Source: Bacteroidales bacterium
GTDB taxonomy: Bacteria; Bacteroidota; Bacteroidia; Bacteroidales; UBA932
Length of the DNA: 64,000 nt
Reading direction: 5' to 3'
Assembly (NCBI GenBank): GCA_017513445.1
Contig: JAFXFS010000018.1
Coordinates: 124,001-188,000 of the forward strand
Shown here: one piece after another, positions 1 through 9,496 of the stretch
How the letters are laid out: every line of letters starts with the position of its first letter
Numbering within the stretch: the stretch's first letter is position 1
Program-made: the position numbers and the translations under genes
The notes under the pieces: model-generated
Databases searched by the model: none
What the model was told of the DNA's origin: nothing
Seen by the model: the letters and a program-made list of their open reading frames with translations, nothing else

Positions 1-2764
1 TGGTCCTTCTTGATAGATTCCTTGTCTGATTTAATATATCATTTACAGCAAAGGATAGTGTCATTGACTTAATACTCTTTCCTAAAGAGAAGTCCCATTT
101 AAGTGAAGGATCTCCATAACCATTTGTATATCCGTGATAGAATAGATAACTCAACCTATTTTTCAATTCCCATCCTTTGGATGACTTATAGGTAAGATTT
201 CCAGCCACACTATTATTCCAAGTATTAAGATTTGCTTTAGGATCAAGTGAATATTTGGTTATTCTGTTTGCTGTACTGGCCAAAAGAGATAGGTTGAGTC
301 TCTCTGCATTATAGTTGAAAGTCAATGCCCCACTCCAATTATAGGTGTTGGTATTACTCTCCTTAAAACCACTTTTACCACTATAGAAACGATCACCATC
401 TTCATTTCCCCAGAAGTTCTCTATAAAACTATAATAATCGAAAGAGTCCAAATCAAGTCCCTCTAAATCAGCAGCAGCTTGATAACTTACACTTTTATCA
501 TATGAAACCCTACCATTTAATGCTACAGAGAATTGTCTCTCTTTACCAAAAGGTTGATTAAAATTGATATAAGTACTCAAATTCATACTCGGTTTAAGTG
601 AATTTACCGGAATACCATAACGCACACCCTCTTTATCATACCAACTTGCAGAGACTATAGGGTTGTTTGTCATACTTCCATGACTGCTAATACTTAAATA
701 TGAGAATGTTTTCTTATTATTAAATCTGTAAGAAAGAGTCATATTATTGCCAAATGTTGGCTTAAGATATATATTACCGGCCTCTATCTGAATTGGGTTT
801 GACACATCAATAGCAGGTATAATCTTATCTCCGGAGAGCATATTGGAAGATCCACGATAATAAATCACAAAATTAGAGCTTCCGAAATTATATCTGTAAT
901 TAAGGAAAGGAGACCAATTCATAAGCCACTCATCATCACCAGTTACAGACTCCACTCCCATAGATTTTGCTACAATCTCATTTCGTATCATATCTCCGGT
1001 CATACCAAATTGGATATTTGTAGTATCATTATTGTATTGAAGGAGCAGTTCAAGTCTCTCATTGAAATAATTATTTTTTGATAATGAAGAGTAATAATCC
1101 ACAACACTCTCCTGATTATAGGCAATTTCCTGTTGATTTCCATATTGGTAGATACTTAATGCGGAACCCCTTAGAAGCCATTTTTCTCCTATGGGCTCTA
1201 TATATCCCAAGTATCCGGTCAATCCATAATATTCACCATTAACATCATAATCAAGATCTCGCACATCTTTGGATGTACTATATTCAATCAAGCTCTTTTC
1301 TCTTTTTTGACCATCCTGCTCACTAATATCATAACTAATATTTAATGTCAGAGATCTTCTCTTCTTTCCAAAATCTTTTACACCCAAGGAAAGAAATCCA
1401 TTGGCTAAATATTTGTTATTGAATGAGTTAACTTCAGATGTAGATTTATTCAAGGTCTCATTCTGATTATAAGTTTGAGTAATATTAGATGTATAGGCCT
1501 TATTATTCGAATAGCTGAAACCTGGTTTGATCTGGAAAATAAATTTATCTCGCGATTTGTTTTTGAATTCGATATTGGCATTTATACCATCCTCAAAGCC
1601 ATATCCTGAGAATTTGGTATCAGTATATAGATTCTCACCAGAAGGCTGGAATGAAATCCTGGAAGAGACTCTTTGAGAATTTTTTGTATTGTGTTTGTAA
1701 ATAGCAGACATTGTCGATTCCATATTATCAATCCTGTCAGTGTTATAATTGAGACCACCTTGAGCGCTGGTCATAAGTCCGCCAAGTTTGGAATACTCAT
1801 CCTTTGCCATACCATTCACATTATAAATAAACATAGCAACAACACCGCTACCATAATCCACCACATTATATCCATTTCCTATTGCCACTATCTGATCTTT
1901 TTCTGTATAACCGGTAACCAACGCATTCCCATTATACAGGAATTTACCATCCTCTACCAATTCATTCTTTCTATCAGGTGTTATAGATGCTCCTGCCCCT
2001 ATTTTGGCATTTCCAAACCACCCCTTAGTATATTCCTGTTTTAGTTCAATATCCATTACCTTCTCCCTATCATCCTGCGTTGAAACACCTGTAAAAGCAA
2101 CTTCATCCTTTACTTTATCCATTACTTTGATTTTATTGACAATCTTGGCAGGTAGATTCTTCAACGCTACGGTAGGGTCATTGAAGAAAAAGGTCTTACC
2201 ACCTACTGTTATTTTATCTACAGCTTCTCCATTGACCTTTACAGTTCCATCTTCGCCCACCTCCATACCTGGCATTTTCTTAAGTAACTCATCGAGCATA
2301 TCATTCTCGCCTACCATAAAAGAGGTTGCATTATAAATAATAGTGTCATTCTTTACCTCAATAGGATTACCAACAGCGGAAATAGTAGCTGCATCTATCA
2401 TTTCCGGATTCTCCTCAAGTTTTATTGTTCCTAAGCCCTCTTGCCACCTTTTAAATTCGTGCTCTTTTTGATATGGATAATAACCAATCATTTCTATGTT
2501 AAGAGTATATTTGCCTGCAGGTACATCCTCTAATACTATTTTTCCTTTTTGGTCTGAGATGGCAAAACTTGTAATGGTTGTATCCCCGACTGGGATAACA
2601 TAGGCAGATGCCCAAGGAATAGGTTCCTCACTCTTAGAATCTACTACAATAAATTCCAAATCAACATTTAAGTTGCTGCTTATCATATCATAACTGATAA
2701 TAGTCTGAGCGTATGTAGTAATACTCGCTAGTAAGAGTGCAAAAAAGAATAGTATCCGCTTCAT
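1..2764 (-). CDS. Outer-membrane beta-barrel (TonB-receptor-like) protein, 5' part, cut by window edge
   Basis: An uninterrupted reading frame runs leftward from the ATG at 2764 past base 1, giving at least 921 residues without a stop. It opens with a signal peptide (MKRILFFFALLLASITTYAQ), then a CarboxypepD_reg-like domain at about residues 35-110, then a plug-like region (about 125-240) containing DELLKKMPGMEVGEDGTVKV and VNGEAVDKITVGGKTFF. The rest is rich in alternating aromatic/polar strands typical of a large beta-barrel. This layout matches the Bacteroidota outer membrane beta-barrel family (PF14905-type), relatives of TonB-dependent receptors. The substrate cannot be told. No SusD-like partner lies upstream, so it is probably not a classic Sus transporter. 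The C-terminus is outside the window. Confidence 0.85.
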   Translation of the reverse strand, partial: MKRILFFFALLLASITTYAQTIISYDMISSNLNVDLEFIVVDSKSEEPIPWASAYVIPVGDTTITSFAISDQKGKIVLEDVPAGKYTLNIEMIGYYPYQKEHEFKRWQEGLGTIKLEENPEMIDAATISAVGNPIEVKNDTIIYNATSFMVGENDMLDELLKKMPGMEVGEDGTVKVNGEAVDKITVGGKTFFFNDPTVALKNLPAKIVNKIKVMDKVKDEVAFTGVSTQDDREKVMDIELKQEYTKGWFGNAKIGAGASITPDRKNELVEDGKFLYNGNALVTGYTEKDQIVAIGNGYNVVDYGSGVVAMFIYNVNGMAKDEYSKLGGLMTSAQGGLNYNTDRIDNMESTMSAIYKHNTKNSQRVSSRISFQPSGENLYTDTKFSGYGFEDGINANIEFKNKSRDKFIFQIKPGFSYSNNKAYTSNITQTYNQNETLNKSTSEVNSFNNKYLANGFLSLGVKDFGKKRRSLTLNISYDISEQDGQKREKSLIEYSTSKDVRDLDYDVNGEYYGLTGYLGYIEPIGEKWLLRGSALSIYQYGNQQEIAYNQESVVDYYSSLSKNNYFNERLELLLQYNNDTTNIQFGMTGDMIRNEIVAKSMGVESVTGDDEWLMNWSPFLNYRYNFGSSNFVIYYRGSSNMLSGDKIIPAIDVSNPIQIEAGNIYLKPTFGNNMTLSYRFNNKKTFSYLSISSHGSMTNNPIVSASWYDKEGVRYGIPVNSLKPSMNLSTYINFNQPFGKERQFSVALNGRVSYDKSVSYQAAADLEGLDLDSFDYYSFIENFWGNEDGDRFYSGKSGFKESNTNTYNWSGALTFNYNAERLNLSLLASTANRITKYSLDPKANLNTWNNSVAGNLTYKSSKGWELKNRLSYLFYHGYTNGYGDPSLKWDFSLGKSIKSMTLSFAVNDILNQTRNLSRRT

Positions 2765-2858
2765 AAAAAAAGGTCAATAACTGATATATAATAATGATAT
2801 AATTTGTTATCGCACAAAGTAAATGATTTTTTCTATCATAAAAAAAATTCATTTTTAC

Positions 2859-2889
2859 TTTGTTCTAAAGTGTAAAAAAGTTAGTTTTG
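2859..2889 (+). promoter_or_regulatory. Bacteroidota-type promoter for the DUF1846 gene
   Basis: TTTG at 2859-2862 and TAGTTTTG at 2882-2889 are separated by 19 bases, matching the Bacteroidota sigma-ABfr promoter TTTG-N19/20-TAnnTTTG. The ATG at 2921 lies about 30 bases downstream. This is a prediction from sequence. Confidence 0.65.
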
Positions 2890-2920
2890 TATCCCATAAT
2901 AACTAATTGTGGACTTAAAT

Positions 2921-4387
2921 ATGAAAGTGGGCTTCGATAACGAGAAGTATCTCAAAATTCAATCTGAAAAGATTCTTGAACGCATTAATCAGTTCGGTAA
3001 TAAACTATACCTGGAATTTGGTGGAAAATTATTTGATGACCATCACGCTAGTCGTGTACTACCTGGTTTTCAGCCAGATAGTAAGTTGCAGATGCTTAAG
3101 CAACTACGTGATTATTCCGAGATTCTATTGGTTATCAGCGCAATAGACATCGAAAAGAATAAAACAAGAGGTGATTTGGGTATTACTTACGATGAAGACA
3201 TTTTGAGATTACGTACTGAGTTTGAAAATCTTGGTTTTCTTGTGAATGGTATTGTAATCACTCACTATAATGGTCAGTCTAGTGCAGATGCCTATAAATC
3301 TCGTCTTCAACGTTTGGGAATCAAAGTTTATTATCACTACACAATCGAGGGCTACCCACACAACGTATCACTTATCGACTCTGACGAGGGTTTTGGTAAG
3401 AACGACTATGTTAAGACCTCTCGTCCACTTGTTGTTGTTACAGCTCCTGGTCCTGGTAGCGGAAAAATGGCTGTATGTTTAAGTCAACTTTATCACGAAA
3501 ATAAGAGAAATATCAAAGCAGGTTATGCAAAATTCGAGACATTCCCAGTATGGAATCTTCCTCTTAAACACCCAATAAATATGGCTTATGAATCTGCAAC
3601 AGCGGATCTTAACGATGTCAATATGATTGACCCGTTCCATTTGGAGGCTTATGGTAATATTACTGTAAATTACAATCGTGATATTGAGATTTTCCCTGTT
3701 TTGAATGCTCTGTTTGAGGGTATTTATGGAGAGAGTCCATATAAATCTCCTACTGATATGGGTGTAAATATGATCGGTTTCTGTATGAGTGATGAGGATG
3801 TTTGTTGCGATGCCGCTCGAGATGAGATGATCAGACGATATTATTATGCTTTGGGAGAACTGGCTGATAAAGGAGACAATGAAAATGAGGTAAATAAAAT
3901 TTCTCTTCTACTAAAACAGGCAAAAATCACAACTGAATTCCGCAAAACTACAGTTGCAGCACGTGAGAGAAAAGAGCTTGCTGGAGTTGAAGCTGCTGCT
4001 ATAGAATTGCACGACGGCACAATAATCACAGCACGTTCGAGTGAGCTATTAGGTCCTTGTTCTGCGTTGATACTCAATGCCATAAAGCACCTGGCAGGAA
4101 TTGATCACTCTGTGAAAATGATTCCTGAGAAGCTAATTGAACCTATTCAGAAGACAAAAGTTGAATATCTTCACGGCAAGAATCCGCAACTTCACACTGA
4201 TGAGGTTTTGGTAGCAATCTCCCTTCTTAGCAACCACGATGATAATTGCAAAAATGCATTAGACCAACTACCTCGCCTTAATGGATGTCAAATGCACTGC
4301 ACTGTGATGATTAGCGAGGTTGATGCCAAAGTGTTTAAAAAATTGGGTGTTGGAGTAACTTGTGATCCTGTTAAGAAGAGAGAGTAA
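2921..4387 (+). CDS. DUF1846 (UPF0371) family protein
   Basis: A 488-residue protein starting MKVGFDNEKYLKIQSEKI, the usual beginning of the DUF1846/UPF0371 family (about 490-500 residues). It appears full length. A GTG at 2909 in the same frame would add four residues; the ATG at 2921 fits the family N-terminus better. Family structures show a cytosolic, nucleotide-binding-like fold, but no reaction is established to my knowledge. A glycine-rich stretch APGPGSGKM sits near residue 185 and resembles a phosphate-binding loop. The WYL regulator 21 bases downstream is probably co-transcribed. Family identity is confident, function is not. Confidence 0.85.
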   Translation: MKVGFDNEKYLKIQSEKILERINQFGNKLYLEFGGKLFDDHHASRVLPGFQPDSKLQMLKQLRDYSEILLVISAIDIEKNKTRGDLGITYDEDILRLRTEFENLGFLVNGIVITHYNGQSSADAYKSRLQRLGIKVYYHYTIEGYPHNVSLIDSDEGFGKNDYVKTSRPLVVVTAPGPGSGKMAVCLSQLYHENKRNIKAGYAKFETFPVWNLPLKHPINMAYESATADLNDVNMIDPFHLEAYGNITVNYNRDIEIFPVLNALFEGIYGESPYKSPTDMGVNMIGFCMSDEDVCCDAARDEMIRRYYYALGELADKGDNENEVNKISLLLKQAKITTEFRKTTVAARERKELAGVEAAAIELHDGTIITARSSELLGPCSALILNAIKHLAGIDHSVKMIPEKLIEPIQKTKVEYLHGKNPQLHTDEVLVAISLLSNHDDNCKNALDQLPRLNGCQMHCTVMISEVDAKVFKKLGVGVTCDPVKKRE

Positions 4388-4408
4388 TTCTTAATAAAGG
4401 ATAGAGTT

Positions 4409-5317
4409 ATGGATCAACCGAAAATTGAAAGAGTTCTCCGTTTGATGAAACTAATGACGGGGAATACAGATTACACAATCGATGAGATAGCCGAAAAACT
4501 TGATCTCTCAAGGAGAAGCATATACCGTTATATTGAGACCTTTAAGGATGCCGGCTTCGTTATTATCCACAAAAATGGAGGTATCTATAAACTCGGAAGA
4601 GAGAGCAGATACTTTCGAGATATTTCACAGTTGATCCACTTTACTGATGAGGAGGCACATATTGTCAATCAATTAATAGAGGGACTTGACAACACAAATA
4701 TCCTCAAGCAAAATCTCAGAAAAAAATTATCCTCTGTTTATAATTGTACATCAATGGCTGATTGCGTAGTTGACAGGGCTAATTCTGTCAATACAAATGC
4801 AATAATTGAGGCCATCACCACTAAACAACAGGTAATTCTTCATAATTACTCATCTTCTCACACAGACAGGGTTTCAGACAGATTGGTAGAGCCATTCGGA
4901 TTTACGACAAATTATGTGCAGATTTGGTGCTATGAACCTGATTCTCAATTAAATAAACTATTCAACACTGCCCGTATTGAAAAAGTTGAGATATTAAACA
5001 AAGAGTGGGAATATGAGGAGCATCATCGCAAAGGATATATCGATATTTTCAGAATTTCCGGTTATGAACAACACAGAGTACAATTAATTCTCGGTGTTTT
5101 GTCATACAATCTACTTACAGAGGAGTACCCACTATCCACAAGAGATATTCATAGGATTGATAATAATCACTGGAAATTGGATACCCTTGTATCAAATTAT
5201 GTCGGTATAGGCCGCTTTGTGATGGGACTCTATTCCGACATAACTATAATTACACCTGAATTTCAGGAGTATATAAATCAAATAATAAGAGAGAGGTATA
5301 ACTCGATAAAAGAGTAA
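4409..5317 (+). CDS. HTH/WYL-domain transcriptional regulator
   Basis: A 302-residue regulator. Residues 5-65 form an HTH_11/DeoR-like winged helix (IDEIAEKLDLSRRSIYRYIE). The C-terminal two thirds resemble a WYL ligand-sensing domain, with IWCYEPDSQLNKLFNTARIE in the place of the usual WYL strand. WYL proteins bind nucleic acid or nucleotide ligands and regulate stress, phage-defence or metabolic genes. Here the neighbour is the DUF1846 gene 21 bases upstream, so autoregulation of that two-gene unit is the simplest inference. AAAGGAT lies just upstream of the ATG. It converges on ettA with a 19-base gap and no visible terminator. Confidence 0.85.
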   Translation: MDQPKIERVLRLMKLMTGNTDYTIDEIAEKLDLSRRSIYRYIETFKDAGFVIIHKNGGIYKLGRESRYFRDISQLIHFTDEEAHIVNQLIEGLDNTNILKQNLRKKLSSVYNCTSMADCVVDRANSVNTNAIIEAITTKQQVILHNYSSSHTDRVSDRLVEPFGFTTNYVQIWCYEPDSQLNKLFNTARIEKVEILNKEWEYEEHHRKGYIDIFRISGYEQHRVQLILGVLSYNLLTEEYPLSTRDIHRIDNNHWKLDTLVSNYVGIGRFVMGLYSDITIITPEFQEYINQIIRERYNSIKE

Positions 5318-5336
5318 TACTCTCTCCCCTATTCAA

Positions 5337-7013
5337 CTATTCCATAAGTTTTTTATACTTGAAACGTTTTGGTTCAACATTTCCAAGACGCATCTTCTTA
5401 TTCTCTTCATATTCTGAGTATGTTCCCTCAAAGAAATATACTTTGGAATCACCCTCGAAAGCGAGAATATGTGTACAGATACGATCCAAGAACCAACGGT
5501 CGTGGGAGATTACAACAGCGCAACCTGCAAAGTTTTCCAAGCCCTCTTCTAAAGCTCGTATTGTATTGACATCCACGTCGTTAGTTGGCTCATCCAGTAG
5601 AAGCACATTTGCATTTTCCTTTAGTGTTAGAGCTAAGTGAAGTCTATTTCTCTCACCACCACTCAACACACCGCAAAGTTTACCCTGATCTGCACCTGAG
5701 AAGTTAAAACGTGAAATATATGCACGTGCATTAACCTCCTTATTTCCAAGTTTGATAAATTCAGAATTCTCTGCGATTGTCTCATATACAGACTTATCTG
5801 GATCAATTTGCTTATGTTGTTGGTCAACATAGGCAATCTGAACTGTATCACCAACTGTAAATGTTCCCTTATTTGGTTGGTCATAACCCATAATAAGACG
5901 GAAAAGAGTAGTTTTACCTGCACCATTAGGTCCGATTACGCCAACGATACCTGCAGGTGGTAATTTAAAGTTCAAACCTTCATATAGAACTTTATCACCG
6001 AATGCCTTTGTTACATCAATAGCTTCAATAACATTTGTACCCAAACGTGGTCCATTCGGAATGAAAATTTCCAGTTTCTCCTCTTTCTGCTTTCCATCCT
6101 CGTTCAACATTCTCTCATAAGATGACAATCTCGCCTTTGACTTAGCGTGACGAGCTTTTGGAGCCATTCTAACCCACTCCAACTCTCTCTCAAGAGTCTT
6201 GCGACGCTTGCTCTCTTGCTTCTCTTCCATCTCCAATCTGCGAGCTTTCTGATCAAGCCAAGATGAGTAGTTACCTTTCCAAGGAATACCCTCTCCTCTA
6301 TCAAGTTCAAGAATCCAACCAGCAACATTATCAAGGAAATATCTATCGTGAGTAACGGCGATAACTGTTCCTTTATATTGTTGAAGGTGCGCTTCAAGCC
6401 ATTGAATACTCTCTGTATCAAGGTGGTTGGTTGGCTCATCTAGAAGAAGCACATCCGGTTCTTGAAGAAGAAGACGACAAAGAGCAACTCTACGACGCTC
6501 ACCACCACTCAGATTTTTCACTAACATATCTGAATCTGGACACATAAGAGCATCCATTGCTCTCTCAAGTTTAGAGTCCAAATCCCAACCATTATGTTGG
6601 TCAATCTTATCTGTCAACTCTCCCTGGTACTCAATAAGTTTGTTCATTTCATCGTCACTCATCGGTTCAGCAAATTTAAGATTCACTGCCTCGTACTCTT
6701 TCATAAGATCGACAACCTCTTGAACACCCTCTTCGACAACCTCTCTAACTGTCTTATTTTCATCCATTTGCGGCTCCTGCTCAAGATATCCCACACTATA
6801 TCCGGGAGCCCAAACTACTTCGCCTTGATAAGATTTCTCAATACCTGCAATAATCTTCATCAAGGTAGATTTACCTGAACCATTCAAACCGATGATACCA
6901 ATTTTAGCACCATAAAAGAATGACAGGTAAATATCTTTTAAAATAACTCTGTTACTATTGGGTAAAATTTTACCCACACCATTCATCGAAAATATTATCT
7001 TCTCGTCAGCCAT
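5337..7013 (-). CDS. ettA: Energy-dependent translational throttle protein EttA (ABC-F ATPase)
   Basis: A 558-residue cytosolic ABC-F protein with two ATPase cassettes. The first has GLNGSGKST, signature LSGGERRRVALCRLL and Walker B VLLLDEPTNHLD. The second has GPNGAGKTT, LSGGERNRLHLALTL and VLLLDEPTNDVD. Between them lies the charged PtIM linker (about residues 245-320, KARRLEMEEKQESKRRKTLE). EttA binds the ribosomal E site and gates the first rounds of elongation according to the ATP/ADP ratio. Length and ordering match EttA rather than Uup or antibiotic-resistance ABC-F proteins. It lies 2 bases after aspA and probably belongs to an ldcA-aspA-ettA transcript. Confidence 0.95.
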   Translation of the reverse strand: MADEKIIFSMNGVGKILPNSNRVILKDIYLSFFYGAKIGIIGLNGSGKSTLMKIIAGIEKSYQGEVVWAPGYSVGYLEQEPQMDENKTVREVVEEGVQEVVDLMKEYEAVNLKFAEPMSDDEMNKLIEYQGELTDKIDQHNGWDLDSKLERAMDALMCPDSDMLVKNLSGGERRRVALCRLLLQEPDVLLLDEPTNHLDTESIQWLEAHLQQYKGTVIAVTHDRYFLDNVAGWILELDRGEGIPWKGNYSSWLDQKARRLEMEEKQESKRRKTLERELEWVRMAPKARHAKSKARLSSYERMLNEDGKQKEEKLEIFIPNGPRLGTNVIEAIDVTKAFGDKVLYEGLNFKLPPAGIVGVIGPNGAGKTTLFRLIMGYDQPNKGTFTVGDTVQIAYVDQQHKQIDPDKSVYETIAENSEFIKLGNKEVNARAYISRFNFSGADQGKLCGVLSGGERNRLHLALTLKENANVLLLDEPTNDVDVNTIRALEEGLENFAGCAVVISHDRWFLDRICTHILAFEGDSKVYFFEGTYSEYEENKKMRLGNVEPKRFKYKKLME

Positions 7014-7015
7014 AT

Positions 7016-8443
7016 CTATTTTCTTGGTTTTATATCTAATTTTACTGGACGAATCATATTTTCAGGAGCAAGAATTGTATCCAACTCCTCTTTTGTAAGC
7101 ACTTGATGTTCAAGGATTAGTTCATATACGCCACGACCTGTTTCAAGGGCCTCTTTGGCAATTTTTGTTGAATTCTTATATCCAATAATAGGATTTAGAG
7201 CTGTAACTATTCCAATACTATTATGAACATACTCACGACAACGATCTTCATTTGCAGTGATGCCATCAACGCATCTGATTCTCAATGTGTCAAATCCATT
7301 CATCAAAATCTCAGCACTCTCGAAACAACTTTGAACCATTACCGGTTCCATTGCATTAAGCTCCATTTGAGATGCCTCACCTGCCATTGCCACACAAACA
7401 TCATTTCCAATAACCTTGTAAGCAATTTGACTCATAACTTCTGGAATTACAGGATTTACCTTACCTGGCATAATTGATGAACCAGGTTGCATAGGAGGAA
7501 GATTGAACTCACCTAAACCACAACGAGGACCACTTGAAAGCAATCTCAAATCATTTGAAATTTTACTTATCTTCACAGCAAGGCGACGCATTGCACCTGA
7601 ATAACCAACAAGGGATGTTGTATCTGAGGTAGCACCAACCAAATCAGCTGATAATTTGAAATTCAAGCCGGTCAGACGACTTAAAGCTGCAACACACTTC
7701 TCGGCATATCCTGGCTCTGCACAAATACCTGTGCCAATGGCTGTTGCACCCATATTTACAGTAAGAAATTCCTCTGCAGCATAGTTAAGATTCTTGATCT
7801 CATCTTCCAAAACAGAGGCAAAACCGCCAAATGTCTGTCCCAATGTCATAGGGACTGCATCTTGCAACTGAGTACGCCCCATTTTAATAACATTTGCGAA
7901 CTCTTTTGATTTTGCCCTGAAACTCTCTACTAGCATTTCAAGATGCTTAACTAATTCAATGTTAGTATAATATAGACCAATATGTGCTGCTGTCGGATAG
8001 GCGTCGTTTGTAGATTGCGAGCAGTTTACATCATCATTTGGAGAGCAGTGTTTGAAGTCACCACACTCGTAGCCCATAATTTGAAGAGCACGGTTTGCAA
8101 TTACCTCATTGGCATTCATATTTGTTGTGGTTCCAGCACCACCTTGAATCATATCAACAGGAAACTCTTTGTCGTGTTTTCCCTCTGCCACCTCATCACA
8201 AGCTTGCATAATAGCATTGTAAAGTTCATCAGAGAGCAATCCCAATTCGTAGTTTGCGGCAGCTGCTCCCATTTTTGTAATTGCTAATCCCTTTATAAAT
8301 AGAGGATACTCATTCAAATGGAAGTGGCTGATTGGAAAATTTTCAACTCCGCGAAGTGTCTGTACTCCATATAGTGCATCTGCCGGAATCTCTCTTGATC
8401 CGAGCAAGTCACTTTCAATTCTAACTTTTTTATCTTGACTCAT
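7016..8443 (-). CDS. aspA: Aspartate ammonia-lyase (aspartase)
   Basis: A 475-residue member of the fumarase/aspartase superfamily. It carries the signature loop GSSIMPGKVNPVIPE and the motifs ESDLLGSREIPADALYGVQT near the N-terminus and GRTQLQDAVPMTLGQ. Length and the PADALYGVQT segment fit aspartase better than class II fumarase. It converts L-aspartate to fumarate and ammonia; in anaerobic Bacteroidales fumarate feeds fumarate respiration to succinate. It lies between ldcA (31 bases upstream) and ettA (2 bases downstream). No frame breaks are visible. Confidence 0.93.
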   Translation of the reverse strand: MSQDKKVRIESDLLGSREIPADALYGVQTLRGVENFPISHFHLNEYPLFIKGLAITKMGAAAANYELGLLSDELYNAIMQACDEVAEGKHDKEFPVDMIQGGAGTTTNMNANEVIANRALQIMGYECGDFKHCSPNDDVNCSQSTNDAYPTAAHIGLYYTNIELVKHLEMLVESFRAKSKEFANVIKMGRTQLQDAVPMTLGQTFGGFASVLEDEIKNLNYAAEEFLTVNMGATAIGTGICAEPGYAEKCVAALSRLTGLNFKLSADLVGATSDTTSLVGYSGAMRRLAVKISKISNDLRLLSSGPRCGLGEFNLPPMQPGSSIMPGKVNPVIPEVMSQIAYKVIGNDVCVAMAGEASQMELNAMEPVMVQSCFESAEILMNGFDTLRIRCVDGITANEDRCREYVHNSIGIVTALNPIIGYKNSTKIAKEALETGRGVYELILEHQVLTKEELDTILAPENMIRPVKLDIKPRK

Positions 8444-8474
8444 AGCTATAATTATTTGATTATTAATATATTAT

Positions 8475-9425
8475 TTAAATGAATTCTAAACGAGAGCCCT
8501 CTTCATCAACCACAAATTTAACCTCCCTACCTAAATAGAGACTATAGTTTGGGTGTTCGTGTCCTGATGAGAAACCAAAGGCAACAGGGATATCCAACTT
8601 ACTCATATAATCATTTATAAGGTCATAGGCACTGCATCCCCAGACCTCTTCTCTTTGAGTATCGGTAAATTGTCCAATGATAATTCCCTTAGCACGTGAG
8701 AAGAAACCTCCCTCCTGAAGTGATAACATCTTTCTGTCGATAACATACAATACCTCATCGACATCCTCTAAAAGGAGTATCGAATCTTCATCAAGGTGAT
8801 TTTCATACTTCGTACCTACAGTACTACGAAAAAGTGTCAAATTACCTCCCACCAAACGTCCTGAAGCAACTCCGGGGCGATTATATTTATGAGGTTTTGC
8901 ATCAAATTTCTGTTCCTCACCAAAGAGTGCGCAACGCAAAGATTCAACAGACTTTGCCAAATCAGGATTGTTTGGTTCTTCGGCAAATTTGAGAATTGTA
9001 CTTGGCATAGAACCGAGAATAGACTCTACTCCACATTTTTGAATTGCACAATGGAGGGCAGTTATATCGCTAAATCCTACAATCCACTTCGGATGATTTT
9101 TAATTTGCTCAAAATCCATAATAGAAAGAGTACGCATAGAGCCATAACCTCCTCTAAATGAAATTATTGCCTTAATTTCATCATCTAAAAGGAATTTCAT
9201 AAAATCTGAGGCTCTATCCTTATCTGGTGCAGATAACTCTCCCACATATGAATCATAAAGATGATCACTCTCCTTGACTTTCAAACCCCAGGATTCAAAA
9301 ATCTCTCTCCAACGTGACAATTTCTGCTGCTGAGAGACCACCGAGGCAAAGGCCACAACTCCTATAGTATCTCCTGCTTTTAAAAAATCAGGTCTTATAT
9401 ATTTATCTACCATAGTTTTATCCAT
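8475..9425 (-). CDS. ldcA: Murein LD-carboxypeptidase (peptidase S66)
   Basis: A 316-residue S66 serine peptidase that trims the terminal D-Ala from murein tetrapeptides in cytosolic recycling. The nucleophile serine is in ISFRGGYGSMR, the acidic member is in ILLLEDVDE, and the histidine is in GFSSGHEHPNYS, so the Ser-Glu-His set is present. There is no signal peptide, as expected. The upstream start at 9425 was kept; a second ATG at 9413 is possible because a TATCTTTG box (9438-9431 on this strand) ends only about 5 bases before 9425. It is probably the first gene of an ldcA-aspA-ettA transcript. Confidence 0.9.
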   Translation of the reverse strand: MDKTMVDKYIRPDFLKAGDTIGVVAFASVVSQQQKLSRWREIFESWGLKVKESDHLYDSYVGELSAPDKDRASDFMKFLLDDEIKAIISFRGGYGSMRTLSIMDFEQIKNHPKWIVGFSDITALHCAIQKCGVESILGSMPSTILKFAEEPNNPDLAKSVESLRCALFGEEQKFDAKPHKYNRPGVASGRLVGGNLTLFRSTVGTKYENHLDEDSILLLEDVDEVLYVIDRKMLSLQEGGFFSRAKGIIIGQFTDTQREEVWGCSAYDLINDYMSKLDIPVAFGFSSGHEHPNYSLYLGREVKFVVDEEGSRLEFI

Positions 9426-9430
9426 TTTCT

Positions 9431-9438
9431 CAAAGATA
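9431..9438 (-). promoter_or_regulatory. Promoter -7 box TATCTTTG for ldcA
   Basis: CAAAGATA on the plus strand reads TATCTTTG on the minus strand, matching TAnnTTTG. No exact TTTG lies 19-21 bases upstream, so the match is only partial. It ends about 5 bases before the ATG at 9425. Confidence 0.4.
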
Positions 9439-9496
9439 CGACAAAAAGTTATAATAAAAAAGCTCTATCGAATTAGAATTCCTTTAAGCTCATACC

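Noticed and set aside
2004-2336. Plus-strand frame of 110 codons opposite the beta-barrel gene
   Set aside because: It lies antisense to a clear coding frame and has no recognisable family or promoter.
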